Assembly: GCA_937873395.1 (NCBI GenBank)
Contig: CALMYH010000121.1
Coordinates: 1 to 33,001, forward strand
DNA: 33,001 nt
Source: an uncultured Burkholderiales bacterium
GTDB taxonomy: Bacteria; Pseudomonadota; Gammaproteobacteria; Burkholderiales; Burkholderiaceae_C
Direction: 5' to 3'
This document shows, piece by piece, positions 21,513 through 28,222 of this stretch; positions within the stretch are counted from its first letter, which is position 1; each line of letters opens with the position of its first letter. Under the pieces are notes generated by a model. It saw only the letters and a program-made list of their open reading frames with translations. It ran no database searches and had not been told where the DNA came from. A program made the position numbers and the translations under genes.

Positions 21513-21940
21513 GCACCTGCTACATCATTGACACCAACGTCGTCGTCGCAGGTCTGCTCTCTGCCCAGGCCGACTCGCCGGTGGTGCGCATTCTGGACGC
21601 CATGCTGGGCGCAGCATTTCCGTTCGCACTCTCGCCCGACCTGTTGTTCGAATACCGCGCTGTGCTCCTTCGACCGCGTCTGGTCAAGCGGCACGGCCTG
21701 ACCGCCGAGCAAATCGACACCGTGCTGACCGACCTGGCACGCCTGGCGATCGTGCTGAAGCCGCCAGCCAGGGGGTCTTTGACGCCTGCACCTGACCCCG
21801 GTGACCAGTTCTTGTGGGACCTGTTGGCCTTGCGCACCGACCTCATCCTGGTCACAGGCGACCAACGCCTGCTGGAAGAAGCAGCCATGCGGCACCGCGT
21901 CATTGCCCCAACGGTTCTCGCCGAGCGTTTGTGGCATTGA
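21509..21940 (+). CDS. PIN-domain toxin (putative RNase)
   Basis: 143 residues, GTG start in a 4-base overlap with the antitoxin. The four acidic positions of PIN nucleases are visible: Asp8 in IDTNVVV, Glu48 in LLFEYRAVL, an Asp cluster at 96-104 (PDPGDQFLWD), and Asp118 in VTGDQRLL. This layout matches the PIN_3 group ('putative toxin component, PIN family') rather than classical VapC. It probably cleaves RNA using divalent metal. The RNA target cannot be told from sequence. Confidence 0.85.
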   Translation: MSTCYIIDTNVVVAGLLSAQADSPVVRILDAMLGAAFPFALSPDLLFEYRAVLLRPRLVKRHGLTAEQIDTVLTDLARLAIVLKPPARGSLTPAPDPGDQFLWDLLALRTDLILVTGDQRLLEEAAMRHRVIAPTVLAERLWH

Positions 21941-21963
21941 ACGCGGGGCAGGTCCTTGGGCAG

Positions 21964-22039
21964 TGACAAATCCTGTCGCGCCCGCCCCGCCTGACAATTT
22001 TTGTCAGCCCTCAGTTCACCGTTCCGACACGTTTTGTCA
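21964..22039. promoter_or_regulatory. Three 15-bp dyads upstream of pilA (candidate PilR enhancer sites)
   Basis: Dyads at 21964-21978 (TGACAAATCCTGTCG), 21992-22006 (TGACAATTTTTGTCA, perfect) and 22025-22039 (CGACACGTTTTGTCA). They share the pattern YGACAM-N3-YTGTCR. The PilR activator of Pseudomonas recognises C/G-TGTC elements, and these lie 53-128 bases upstream of a sigma-54 promoter, the usual enhancer distance. Confidence 0.7.
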
Positions 22040-22091
22040 CCCGGGACCCATAAAGCGTGAAATAGAGCGCAAAAACCCGGCCATTTCGGGT

Positions 22092-22107
22092 TGGCACGCG
22101 ATCTGCT
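22092..22107 (+). promoter_or_regulatory. Sigma-54 (RpoN) promoter of pilA
   Basis: TGGCAC (22092-22097), five bases, CTGCT (22103-22107), one mismatch from TGGCAC-N5-TTGCW. It leaves a leader of about 50 bases before the pilA start. pilA genes of many proteobacteria are RpoN/PilSR-dependent. Confidence 0.78.
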
Positions 22108-22169
22108 AAAGAGAACGCGTCTGCCCACACCCCCCAAGGGATTCTGTTTTCAACCAAGGAGAGAGTTTC

Positions 22170-22670
22170 ATGAAGCGTTCCATGCAAAAAGGTTTCACCC
22201 TGATCGAACTGATGATCGTGGTGGCCATCATTGGTATCCTGGCTGCCGTGGCCCTGCCGGCTTATCAGGATTACACCGTTCGTGCCCGTGTGTCGGAAGG
22301 CATGGTGGCCGCATCGGCTGCGAAGGTCAATGTGGCCGACATCTTGGCCACTGGCCGCAACTCGGCTGCGGGCTACAGCGCTGGTTTCACCGCTCCTGCG
22401 GCTTCCCAGAACTTGGCATCGATCGCCATCGCAGCGGCCACCGGTCAGATCAGGGTCACGACCACTGCTCGTGCTGGCAACGGATCTTTGGTGCTCGTAC
22501 CTTACACTGCAGCTGGCGCTCTCCCTGATGCGACCGCTGCATTCACCCCTCCTGCAGATGCTGTCCAGTGGCAGTGTCACTCGGCGACAGTTGCAAGTGT
22601 CATTTCGCCTGCCCCCACGGCTCCGGCTCCTGACTTGCCGGCACGGTTTGCCCCGTCTGAGTGCCGCTGA
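22170..22670 (+). CDS. pilA: Type IV pilin major subunit
   Basis: 166 residues. The leader MKRSMQKG is cleaved before Phe by the prepilin peptidase, giving an N-terminal [20 protein letters not shown] helix with Glu5, the canonical type IVa pilin start. The globular domain is Ala/Thr-rich with few charges. It ends with a two-cysteine loop (Cys in QWQCHS and Cys in SECR) that would form the D-region disulfide. A strong AAGGAG site precedes the ATG. Control by sigma-54 and upstream dyads is indicated, and a hairpin terminator follows. The neighbour is a TfpX/TfpZ-type accessory gene, a pairing known for certain Pseudomonas pilin alleles. Confidence 0.95.
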   Translation: MKRSMQKGFTLIELMIVVAIIGILAAVALPAYQDYTVRARVSEGMVAASAAKVNVADILATGRNSAAGYSAGFTAPAASQNLASIAIAAATGQIRVTTTARAGNGSLVLVPYTAAGALPDATAAFTPPADAVQWQCHSATVASVISPAPTAPAPDLPARFAPSECR

Positions 22671-22685
22671 CCTTCGTGTTGGCCA

Positions 22686-22713
22686 GAAAAAGGGCGCTAC
22701 GGCGCTCTTTTTC
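22686..22713 (+). terminator. Rho-independent terminator of pilA
   Basis: GAAAAAGGGCGC (22686-22697), loop TACG, GCGCTCTTTTTC (22702-22713): a 12-pair stem with one G-T pair and a T-rich distal arm. It separates the highly expressed pilin from the accessory gene. Confidence 0.88.
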
Positions 22714-22736
22714 GTTTCTGTTGTAGTCTCGCTGAC

Positions 22737-23516
22737 ATGAGTTTCGCCTTTCGACTTCGATCGGCCAGTCGCGCCGCTCTCAAGCACCTGTTGATCTGCC
22801 TGCTGGTGGCCGCGGCCGTGGCCGCCCTCGTGTTCGGTCTCTGGTACCCGAGTCCCTATGGAGAAATGTCCGGTGGCCAGGGCCTGTTCTGGCTCATCGT
22901 GGTGGTGGATGTGGTCTGTGGCCCGCTGCTCACCCTGGTCATCTACAACCCGCGCAAGCCGCGCGCCGAGCTCGTTCGCGACATCGGGCTGGTGGTGCTG
23001 ATCCAGCTGGCAGCGCTGGGCTACGGCCTGCACAGCCTGCTGCAAGCGCGCCCGGTCTGGCTGGCGTACGAAAAAGACCTGTTCCGCGTTGTCAGCCTGC
23101 CCGACCTGATGCCGGGCACTCTGGAGCAGGCACCGCCGGACCTCCAAGCCCTGAGCCTCCTCGGCCCGAAACCGCTGGGTGTTCGTCTGGCCCAAGGTAC
23201 CGACGCCGACTTCTTGCAGAACGTCCAACAGTCCCTCGCCGGCAACCACCCCGCCTTCCGCCCCGACCGTTGGGTGCCCTACGCCGAGCAGGCTGGCCAG
23301 GCCGCCGCCGCCGCCCGGCCGTTGGCCGAACTGCAAAGCCGCTACCCGGATCAGTCCGCCCTCATCGACCAGGCCTTGCGCCGCAGCGGCCGTGCTGCCG
23401 ACGCCTTGGGCTTTCTTCCCCTGGCCACCGAGCACCCGACCGACTGGGTGGTGCTGCTGGACCGCAGCACGGGTGAGCCGGTGGGCTACCTTCCGCTGGA
23501 CGGCTGGGCCGACTGA
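22737..23516 (+). CDS. TfpX/TfpZ-family type IV pilin accessory protein
   Basis: 259 residues, inner membrane. TM segments lie at about 15-36, 48-68 and 80-100, with the family motif LWYPSPYGEMSGGQGLF and VVDVVCGPLLTLVIYNPRKP between them. A periplasmic or cytoplasmic C-terminal domain of about 155 residues ends in VVLLDRSTGEPVGYLPLDGW. In Pseudomonas aeruginosa, TfpX, TfpY and TfpZ are encoded next to particular pilA alleles and are needed for efficient assembly of that pilin. It starts 24 bases after the pilA terminator, so expression probably depends on terminator read-through or its own promoter. Confidence 0.85.
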   Translation: MSFAFRLRSASRAALKHLLICLLVAAAVAALVFGLWYPSPYGEMSGGQGLFWLIVVVDVVCGPLLTLVIYNPRKPRAELVRDIGLVVLIQLAALGYGLHSLLQARPVWLAYEKDLFRVVSLPDLMPGTLEQAPPDLQALSLLGPKPLGVRLAQGTDADFLQNVQQSLAGNHPAFRPDRWVPYAEQAGQAAAAARPLAELQSRYPDQSALIDQALRRSGRAADALGFLPLATEHPTDWVVLLDRSTGEPVGYLPLDGWAD

Positions 23517-23525
23517 GCCGCGAGT

Positions 23526-23555
23526 GTCCGTGTGTGCTCCCGAACGAACACGGAC
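23526..23555. other. Perfect inverted repeat downstream of the accessory gene
   Basis: GTCCGTGT (23526-23533) and ACACGGAC (23548-23555) with a 14-base loop. No T run follows, so it is at best a factor-dependent terminator or RNA-stabilising hairpin. Between 23517 and 23591 nothing else is visible. Confidence 0.5.
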
Positions 23556-23591
23556 CAGGCCTGTCCCCATTTCAGCTTCGGGGTTCTGTTC

Positions 23592-23744
23592 TCAGTCCGC
23601 TTCCAGCATGGCGCTGGCGGCCTGGGCCAACGGGGCCAGTCACTGGTTCACGACGGTGGCCACCGTCTCGGCGCCGATATGGCCCAGGTAGTTGTGCACG
23701 AGGATGTTCCGAAACCCGCTGATTTCGCGCCAGGGTTTGCTCAT
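23592..23744 (-). pseudogene. HepT-like (DUF86) toxin remnant
   Basis: The frame from ATG 23744 reads MSKPWREISGFRNILVHNY and stops at 23640-23642 (TGA) after 34 codons. Reading on in the same frame gives LAPLAQAASAMLEAD, then TGA at 23592, which is the expected C-terminus of a DUF86/HepT protein. The RxxxxHxY RNase motif (RNILVHNY) survives. About 70 residues that normally precede PWR are missing, and a nonsense codon splits the end, so the gene is broken twice. It overlaps the MNT remnant by ATGA, the usual coupling of MNT-HepT pairs. Confidence 0.72.
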
Positions 23745-23932
23745 GGCTCAACCACCTTACGCAGCACCTGATCGCGAATGTGCCGGTTCAGTTCGTGCTC
23801 GGGCACCAGCTCCACCGGGCGCTGCAGCCATTGGGACAGCTGGTCGGCCAGGGGCATGCGCTGGGCGAACAGGTCGTAGCCGGGGGGAAAGTCCACCAGA
23901 AAGTCGATGTCGCTGTCGGCCGTTCTTCGCAC
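23741..23932 (-). pseudogene. MNT-type nucleotidyltransferase antitoxin remnant
   Basis: From GTG 23932 the frame reads RRTADSDIDFLVDFPPGYDLF and continues for 63 codons with the C-terminal half of an MNT-domain protein. The second acidic pair (DSDIDF) is present, but the GSxxRG nucleotide-binding motif and N-terminal strand are gone. The frame is open upstream only as far as the TGA of the sugar transferase gene (23960-23962), nine codons away and in the same frame. Together with the HepT remnant it marks a decayed toxin-antitoxin module abutting the polysaccharide operon. Confidence 0.68.
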
Positions 23933-23959
23933 CGGGTCACCCGACCTCCCACCACTACC

Positions 23960-25414
23960 TCAGTACGCGTTCTTCCCCGTCAGCGCCCCCAGCGTGCGCA
24001 CCAGGATGCTCAGGTCCAGCCAGAGCGACCAGTTGTTGATGTACTCGATGTCGGCCTCGATGCGCTGCTGCATCTGCTCGACGTCGCGGGTTTCGCCACG
24101 CAGGCCGCGCACCTGGGCAAGGCCGGTGATGCCGGGCTTGATGTTGTGGCGTGCCAGGTAGGCGTCGATGCGCTTGGAATACTCTTCGTCGTGCTGCACG
24201 GCGTGGGGCCGCGGGCCGACCAGCGACATCTCGCCCGTCAGCACGTTGAACACCTGCGGCAGCTCGTCCAGGCTGGTCTTGCGCAGAAAGGCGCCGACGC
24301 GGGTGATGCGCGGGTCGTCGCGCGTGGCCTGCTGCACCACGCCGCCCTCGGGCTGGTGCACATGCATGCTGCGGAACTTCCAGATGTGGAACACCTTGCC
24401 GCTCCAGCCCTTGCGCGCCTGGCGGAAGAACACCGGCCCCGGGCTGTCGAGCCTGATGGCCAGGGCAATGAGCAGCAGCACGGGCGCGACCAGCAGCAGG
24501 ATCAGCGTGGCCAGCACCCGGTCCTCCACCGCCTTGAGCAGCAGGCGGGTGCCTGTCAGCGGCGTCTCCGACAGGGTGAGCACCGGCAGGCCGGCCATCT
24601 CGCGCACACTGTGGTTGACCAGCAGCAGCGAGAAGATGTCGGGTACCCAGTGCACCGCCACGTGCCGGTCCAGCAGCCGGAAGTACATCTCCTCGATCAG
24701 GTCGGAGTCGCCCAGCGGGATGGCGAAGTAGACCGTGCGCACGTCGTGCCGCTCGATGATGTCGAGCATGTCCTCCAGGTTGCCGATGACCTCGGCTTCC
24801 TTGAGCGCGGCGAAGTCTGAACTGTGATAAAGCGAGGCGGCGGGCTTGCCGCTTTGGCGGGCCTGGCTGCCGGGCAGCTCCAGGCAGCCGACCACGTTCT
24901 GGTTCAGCCAGGGGTTGCCCGAAATCTTGGCTTGCAGGTAGCGCGCGAGCTTGCCGGTGCCGATGATGAGCACGTTCTCGGCCGGCACCGCGCGGCGCAT
25001 GACACGGGTCTGGATCTCGCGGCTGAAATAGTGCAGCAGCACCTGCACGGCGTATCCCCCGACGTACAGCTGGCCCAGCAGCAGGCGGGAGTAGACGTCG
25101 GTCTGCTTGGTGGCAAAGCCGACGACCAGCAGAAAGGCAAAGGCCAGCGACCAGGCCTTGAGCAGGGTGAGCGCCTTGCGCGCGAAGCTGCTGTTGCTGC
25201 GATAGACGCCGAACTGGTCGTACGCGAACAGCATGCCGATGGCCAGCAACAGCAGCAGCACGGAATAGGCGGCCGGCAGGACGCCGTACTGGCGGTGGAC
25301 CAGTGCCAGGGCCAGACCGAGCACCACCACCAGATCCAATACGGTCTGCACCGCGGTGGAAATGCTGCCGCGGCGCTTGAGGATGGAACGGGGGGTTCGC
25401 TTGGGCAGCACCAT
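23960..25414 (-). CDS. WcaJ-type undecaprenyl-phosphate sugar-1-phosphate transferase
   Basis: 484 residues, inner membrane. It has four N-terminal TM helices (about 20-130), a CoA-binding/Rossmann-like domain (VLIIGTGKLARYLQ near 170) and a further TM near 300. The catalytic bacterial sugar transferase domain shows WKFRSMHVH, DDPRITRVGAFLRKTSLDELPQ, GEMSLVGPRPH and the C-terminal IKPGITGLAQVRGLRGET. Such enzymes start exopolysaccharide repeat units by moving a hexose-1-phosphate, commonly glucose, from the UDP-sugar to undecaprenyl phosphate. Start ATG 25414 is preferred since the frame upstream (to 25615) has no family sequence. No ribosome site is visible, and a TATACT lies just upstream, so a leaderless or short-leader transcript is possible. 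Last intact gene of the operon. Confidence 0.92.
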   Translation of the reverse strand: MVLPKRTPRSILKRRGSISTAVQTVLDLVVVLGLALALVHRQYGVLPAAYSVLLLLLAIGMLFAYDQFGVYRSNSSFARKALTLLKAWSLAFAFLLVVGFATKQTDVYSRLLLGQLYVGGYAVQVLLHYFSREIQTRVMRRAVPAENVLIIGTGKLARYLQAKISGNPWLNQNVVGCLELPGSQARQSGKPAASLYHSSDFAALKEAEVIGNLEDMLDIIERHDVRTVYFAIPLGDSDLIEEMYFRLLDRHVAVHWVPDIFSLLLVNHSVREMAGLPVLTLSETPLTGTRLLLKAVEDRVLATLILLLVAPVLLLIALAIRLDSPGPVFFRQARKGWSGKVFHIWKFRSMHVHQPEGGVVQQATRDDPRITRVGAFLRKTSLDELPQVFNVLTGEMSLVGPRPHAVQHDEEYSKRIDAYLARHNIKPGITGLAQVRGLRGETRDVEQMQQRIEADIEYINNWSLWLDLSILVRTLGALTGKNAY

Positions 25415-25536
25415 GGCGCTGGAGTATAGGTACCTCAGGCCTTGCCTGGGCTGACAGGCCGGACGGGTCCGGCGAAAGCGGCCGCCGCCGTGTGGATGTT
25501 CACGCCCAAGGCCGCGGCGCTGGACTGGCCGCAGGC

Positions 25537-26640
25537 TCAGGCCCGGGCGTCGCCCCAGGCAATCGGTGTGTGCTCGTCGCCGACGTAGAGGGTGTTGCCG
25601 TGCCGGTCCACACAATACTGGGGCGACATGATGCGCTCGCTGGCCACCTGGGCGGTGCCGATGCGGGTGTACTCGAACAGCACGCTGCGCTCGACGGTGC
25701 TGCCGGGCCGCAGGTGGCAGCCATGGCCGATCCAGGTCGGGCCGACCACGCGGGCGCCGGCCTCGATGCGGGTGTTCGAGCCGATGTAGACCGGACCCTC
25801 GATCTGAACCGAGTCCCAGTCGACCGAGGTGTTGAGCCCGACCCAGACACCCGGGCGCACCTGCTTGCCCGGCATTTCCATCTGGGCGATCTCGCCGCGC
25901 AGCACACGCTGCAGCACCAGCCAGTAGTCGGACAGGCGCCCGATGTCGATCCAGTTGAAGAAGCGCTTCTGGGCAAAGAAGGGCAGACCCTGCTCGACCA
26001 GCATCGGGAACAGCTCGCTGCCGATGTCGAAGGGCTTGCCCGGCGGCACCAGGCCCAGCACCGCCGGCTCGAAGATGTAGATGCCGGTGCTGGCGGCGGT
26101 GGACAGGGCGTCTTCGGGGCGGGGCTTTTCCTGGAAGGAGCGCACCCGGCCCTGCTCGTCGGCCACCACCACGCCGTAGTTCTGCACCTGGTCGCGCGGC
26201 ACGTCCAGCGTGACCACGCTGGCCAGCGCCTGCTTGTGGCGGTGCTCGTCCAGCGCGGCGCCGATGTCCAGGTCGACGATGGCGTCACCACACATCACCA
26301 GCGTGGTCTCGTCGAAGAAACCGCCAAAGTCCTGGATCTTGCGCAGGCCGCCGGCCGAGCCCATGGCGCGCGGCACGATGTCGCCGTGCTCTCGCGCGCC
26401 TTCGAAGGAGTAGCCGATCTCGACCCCCCAGCGCCGGCCGTCGCCGAAGTAGTTCTCGATCTTGTAGTGGTTGAAGGCCACGTTGATCATGATCTCGCGG
26501 ATGCCGTGGCGCGCCAGATGCTCGATGATGTACTCGAGCACCGGCTTGCCCAGGATCGGGACCATGGGTTTGGGGGTCTTCTGCGTCAGCGGACGCACGC
26601 GGGTTCCCTGGCCCGCTGCCAGGATCATGCCTTTGGCCAT
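25537..26640 (-). CDS. Sugar-phosphate nucleotidyltransferase (mannose-1-P guanylyltransferase-like)
   Basis: 367 residues, cytosolic. The N-terminal nucleotidyltransferase domain begins GMILAAGQGTRVRPLTQKTPKPM, the signature loop and lysine. VMCGDAIVDLD binds metal and EKP contacts the sugar. From about residue 265 a left-handed beta-helix of hexapeptide repeats follows (VWVGLNTSVDWDSVQIEGPVYIG region). It joins a nucleoside triphosphate to a hexose-1-phosphate, supplying activated sugar for polysaccharide. The GDP-mannose class is favoured by the two-domain layout but glucose-1-phosphate enzymes look alike. It sits 122 bases before the WcaJ-like gene and 45 bases after the SGNH-like gene, all on one strand. 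Confidence 0.88.
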   Translation of the reverse strand: MAKGMILAAGQGTRVRPLTQKTPKPMVPILGKPVLEYIIEHLARHGIREIMINVAFNHYKIENYFGDGRRWGVEIGYSFEGAREHGDIVPRAMGSAGGLRKIQDFGGFFDETTLVMCGDAIVDLDIGAALDEHRHKQALASVVTLDVPRDQVQNYGVVVADEQGRVRSFQEKPRPEDALSTAASTGIYIFEPAVLGLVPPGKPFDIGSELFPMLVEQGLPFFAQKRFFNWIDIGRLSDYWLVLQRVLRGEIAQMEMPGKQVRPGVWVGLNTSVDWDSVQIEGPVYIGSNTRIEAGARVVGPTWIGHGCHLRPGSTVERSVLFEYTRIGTAQVASERIMSPQYCVDRHGNTLYVGDEHTPIAWGDARA

Positions 26641-26685
26641 GGTGTCAAGTTGCTTGGTAAGTGATGAACAGGCTGGATTGTGGGC

Positions 26686-27630
26686 TCAGGACGCCGATGC
26701 CGATACCCCTGTTTGTGGCAAGGAGCGAACGACCTCCCAGACGGTCTTCTGCATCAGCCGGGCGGCTTCGGGCGAAGGCGCCACCGCTGGCGTGCCGTCG
26801 GCCTTGAGCAGTTCGTGCGGCAGGCCGACCGGGCTGCGGTGGTAGAGCACGGCGTAATGGGTCAGGGCCACCAGGTAGTTGCCCAGGTCGTTCAGGTGAA
26901 TCTGGTCCTGGGTGCCGTCCGGGTTGAGCGCAAACAGGTCTTCGCGGCGCTGCAAGCCGGGCACACCCTGGCTCCCCTCGATGGCCCGCACCAGCCGGGC
27001 CAGCACCTGGCCCGCCGGAATCACATGCACCGGCCCGCCGGTATCGCCATGGGCCAGGCCCTTGGCCAGGATTTCGCCCTGCCAGTAGCGCCCCAAGTCC
27101 TTGTCCAGGCGCTCCAGCCAGCCTTCCTTGTCATCCAGCTGGTGCCAGGTCTCGTACAGGTAGACGCGGATGTTGGGCCGGTGGGTGCGGGCTTCGCGCG
27201 CCCACCGGCGGAGGTATTTGGGGCTGTCGAACCACTTGATGGCACCCCTGATCTCCGCCATTTCGGTCAGCACCAGCACATCGAAGTTGCCGCTGCGAAC
27301 GGCCTGAAGCGCATCCTGATAGCGCGCATGGGCATTCTCATGTTCAAAACCGTTGATCGGCACCCCAGGCTCCCAGTGGGATTGGAGGGTCGCGCCCCAA
27401 CCCAGTTGTGACCGGTGCTCATGCCCCTCGCCGGCGAGCTGTTCCAGCATCATCGGCATGTCCCGGTTGACCAGACTGTGCCCGATGTGAAAGACCCACA
27501 GTGGCTTGTCGGGTGGGGTCAGTGGCGCGGCGTACAGCTGCTGGAGTTCAGCGGGTGGCAGCGACTTCTGGAAGCCGCAGGCACTGAGGGCCAGCAGCAG
27601 GAACCATTGGGCGGCGCGGTGCAAGGGCAT
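26686..27630 (-). CDS. SGNH-hydrolase-like lipoprotein of the polysaccharide operon
   Basis: 314 residues. It has a short signal peptide with lipobox LSAC (Cys18), so it is probably an outer- or inner-membrane lipoprotein facing the periplasm. After the linker, LWVFHIGHSLVNRDMP gives a GxS-type nucleophile block. VLVLTEMAEI follows, and near the C-terminus DQIHLNDLGNYLVALTHY supplies the Asp-x-x-His-like pair of SGNH hydrolases. The activity could be esterase or acetyl transfer on the polysaccharide, but this is inference from fold motifs. It is the promoter-proximal gene of the minus-strand operon and diverges from the VPELDG protein. A broken gene at 29912-31358 encodes a related N-terminus. 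Confidence 0.7.
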   Translation of the reverse strand: MPLHRAAQWFLLLALSACGFQKSLPPAELQQLYAAPLTPPDKPLWVFHIGHSLVNRDMPMMLEQLAGEGHEHRSQLGWGATLQSHWEPGVPINGFEHENAHARYQDALQAVRSGNFDVLVLTEMAEIRGAIKWFDSPKYLRRWAREARTHRPNIRVYLYETWHQLDDKEGWLERLDKDLGRYWQGEILAKGLAHGDTGGPVHVIPAGQVLARLVRAIEGSQGVPGLQRREDLFALNPDGTQDQIHLNDLGNYLVALTHYAVLYHRSPVGLPHELLKADGTPAVAPSPEAARLMQKTVWEVVRSLPQTGVSASAS

Positions 27631-27758
27631 GTTCGGTGCGTCTTTCAGCGGGCTTGAATCAGCACATTATCCTCGTGGGAGTCTGCTGGCAAGACGCTGG
27701 TGGAGGGAGGTCGTTGCCACATGCTTGGCATTTTTCACGTTGCAGCCCCGGCGCAGAC

Positions 27759-27787
27759 TTGACGCACTTTGACTAAGAATGTAATCT
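27759..27787 (+). promoter_or_regulatory. Promoter of the VPELDG secreted protein gene
   Basis: TTGACG (27759-27764), exactly 17 bases, TAATCT (27782-27787): five and four of six consensus matches. It lies 50 bases before the ATG. The divergent region 27631-27837 otherwise shows no gene. Confidence 0.65.
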
Positions 27788-27837
27788 TTCAAAGGATGCT
27801 GGCGTAGTGCCAAATTCTGTACCTTGCTAGGCGATAT

Positions 27838-28146
27838 ATGAAACAAATTTCTGTGACGTTTCTTGCGTTCGCCCTGCTTTTTTCAGGAAGTGCGCTGGCC
27901 CAGAGCGGCGCTCAGGTGCAGGTGAGCGCCTCACAGGCTGGTCAGCAAGTGCGTAGTCAACTTGCGCAGCATTTGCAGCAAGTGCGCAGTCAAGTTGCAC
28001 AGCGACCTCAGCAACGTCCGTCGTCAGTTCGGCCGTCCCGGCCAGTAAGAGCTGTCCCCGAGTTGGATGGAAGCGTTGGCTTTCTGGCGCTTGGGCTGGC
28101 CTTTGCGGTGGGCGCACTAGTTCGCGAGAGGCGGCGTTCTCACTGA
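27838..28146 (+). CDS. Small secreted protein with VPELDG (VPEID-type) C-terminal sorting signal
   Basis: 102 residues. It has a signal peptide of about 21-22 residues (ending SALA-Q) and a glutamine/serine/arginine-rich mature part of about 50 residues without cysteine. The C-terminal tripartite signal is VPELDG at 73-78, a hydrophobic helix (79-94), then RERRR. That is the layout of exosortase substrates, and the motif matches the VPEID-CTERM class. Residues about 37-58 hold two copies of an 11-residue unit (QQVRSQ-type), encoded by a 33-base near-duplication at 27943 and 27976. The exosortase/protease gene starts 76 bases downstream, so it is the obvious partner. The function of the mature protein is unknown. 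Confidence 0.85.
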   Translation: MKQISVTFLAFALLFSGSALAQSGAQVQVSASQAGQQVRSQLAQHLQQVRSQVAQRPQQRPSSVRPSRPVRAVPELDGSVGFLALGLAFAVGALVRERRRSH

Positions 28147-28222
28147 CATCGGGGGGGCGGCGGGTCGGCTTGCTGGCCTATAGTGGGCGCGGCAGGTGCG
28201 TTATTAAGCAGCTGCGTAGTCA

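Noticed and set aside
22011-23570. A 519-codon antisense frame across pilA and the accessory gene
   Set aside because: No motifs, and it would cross the pilA terminator and the sigma-54 promoter, both well supported on the plus strand.
25415-25615. An extended N-terminus for the sugar transferase
   Set aside because: The added residues are Arg-rich without homology, and would run into the 3' end of the nucleotidyltransferase gene.
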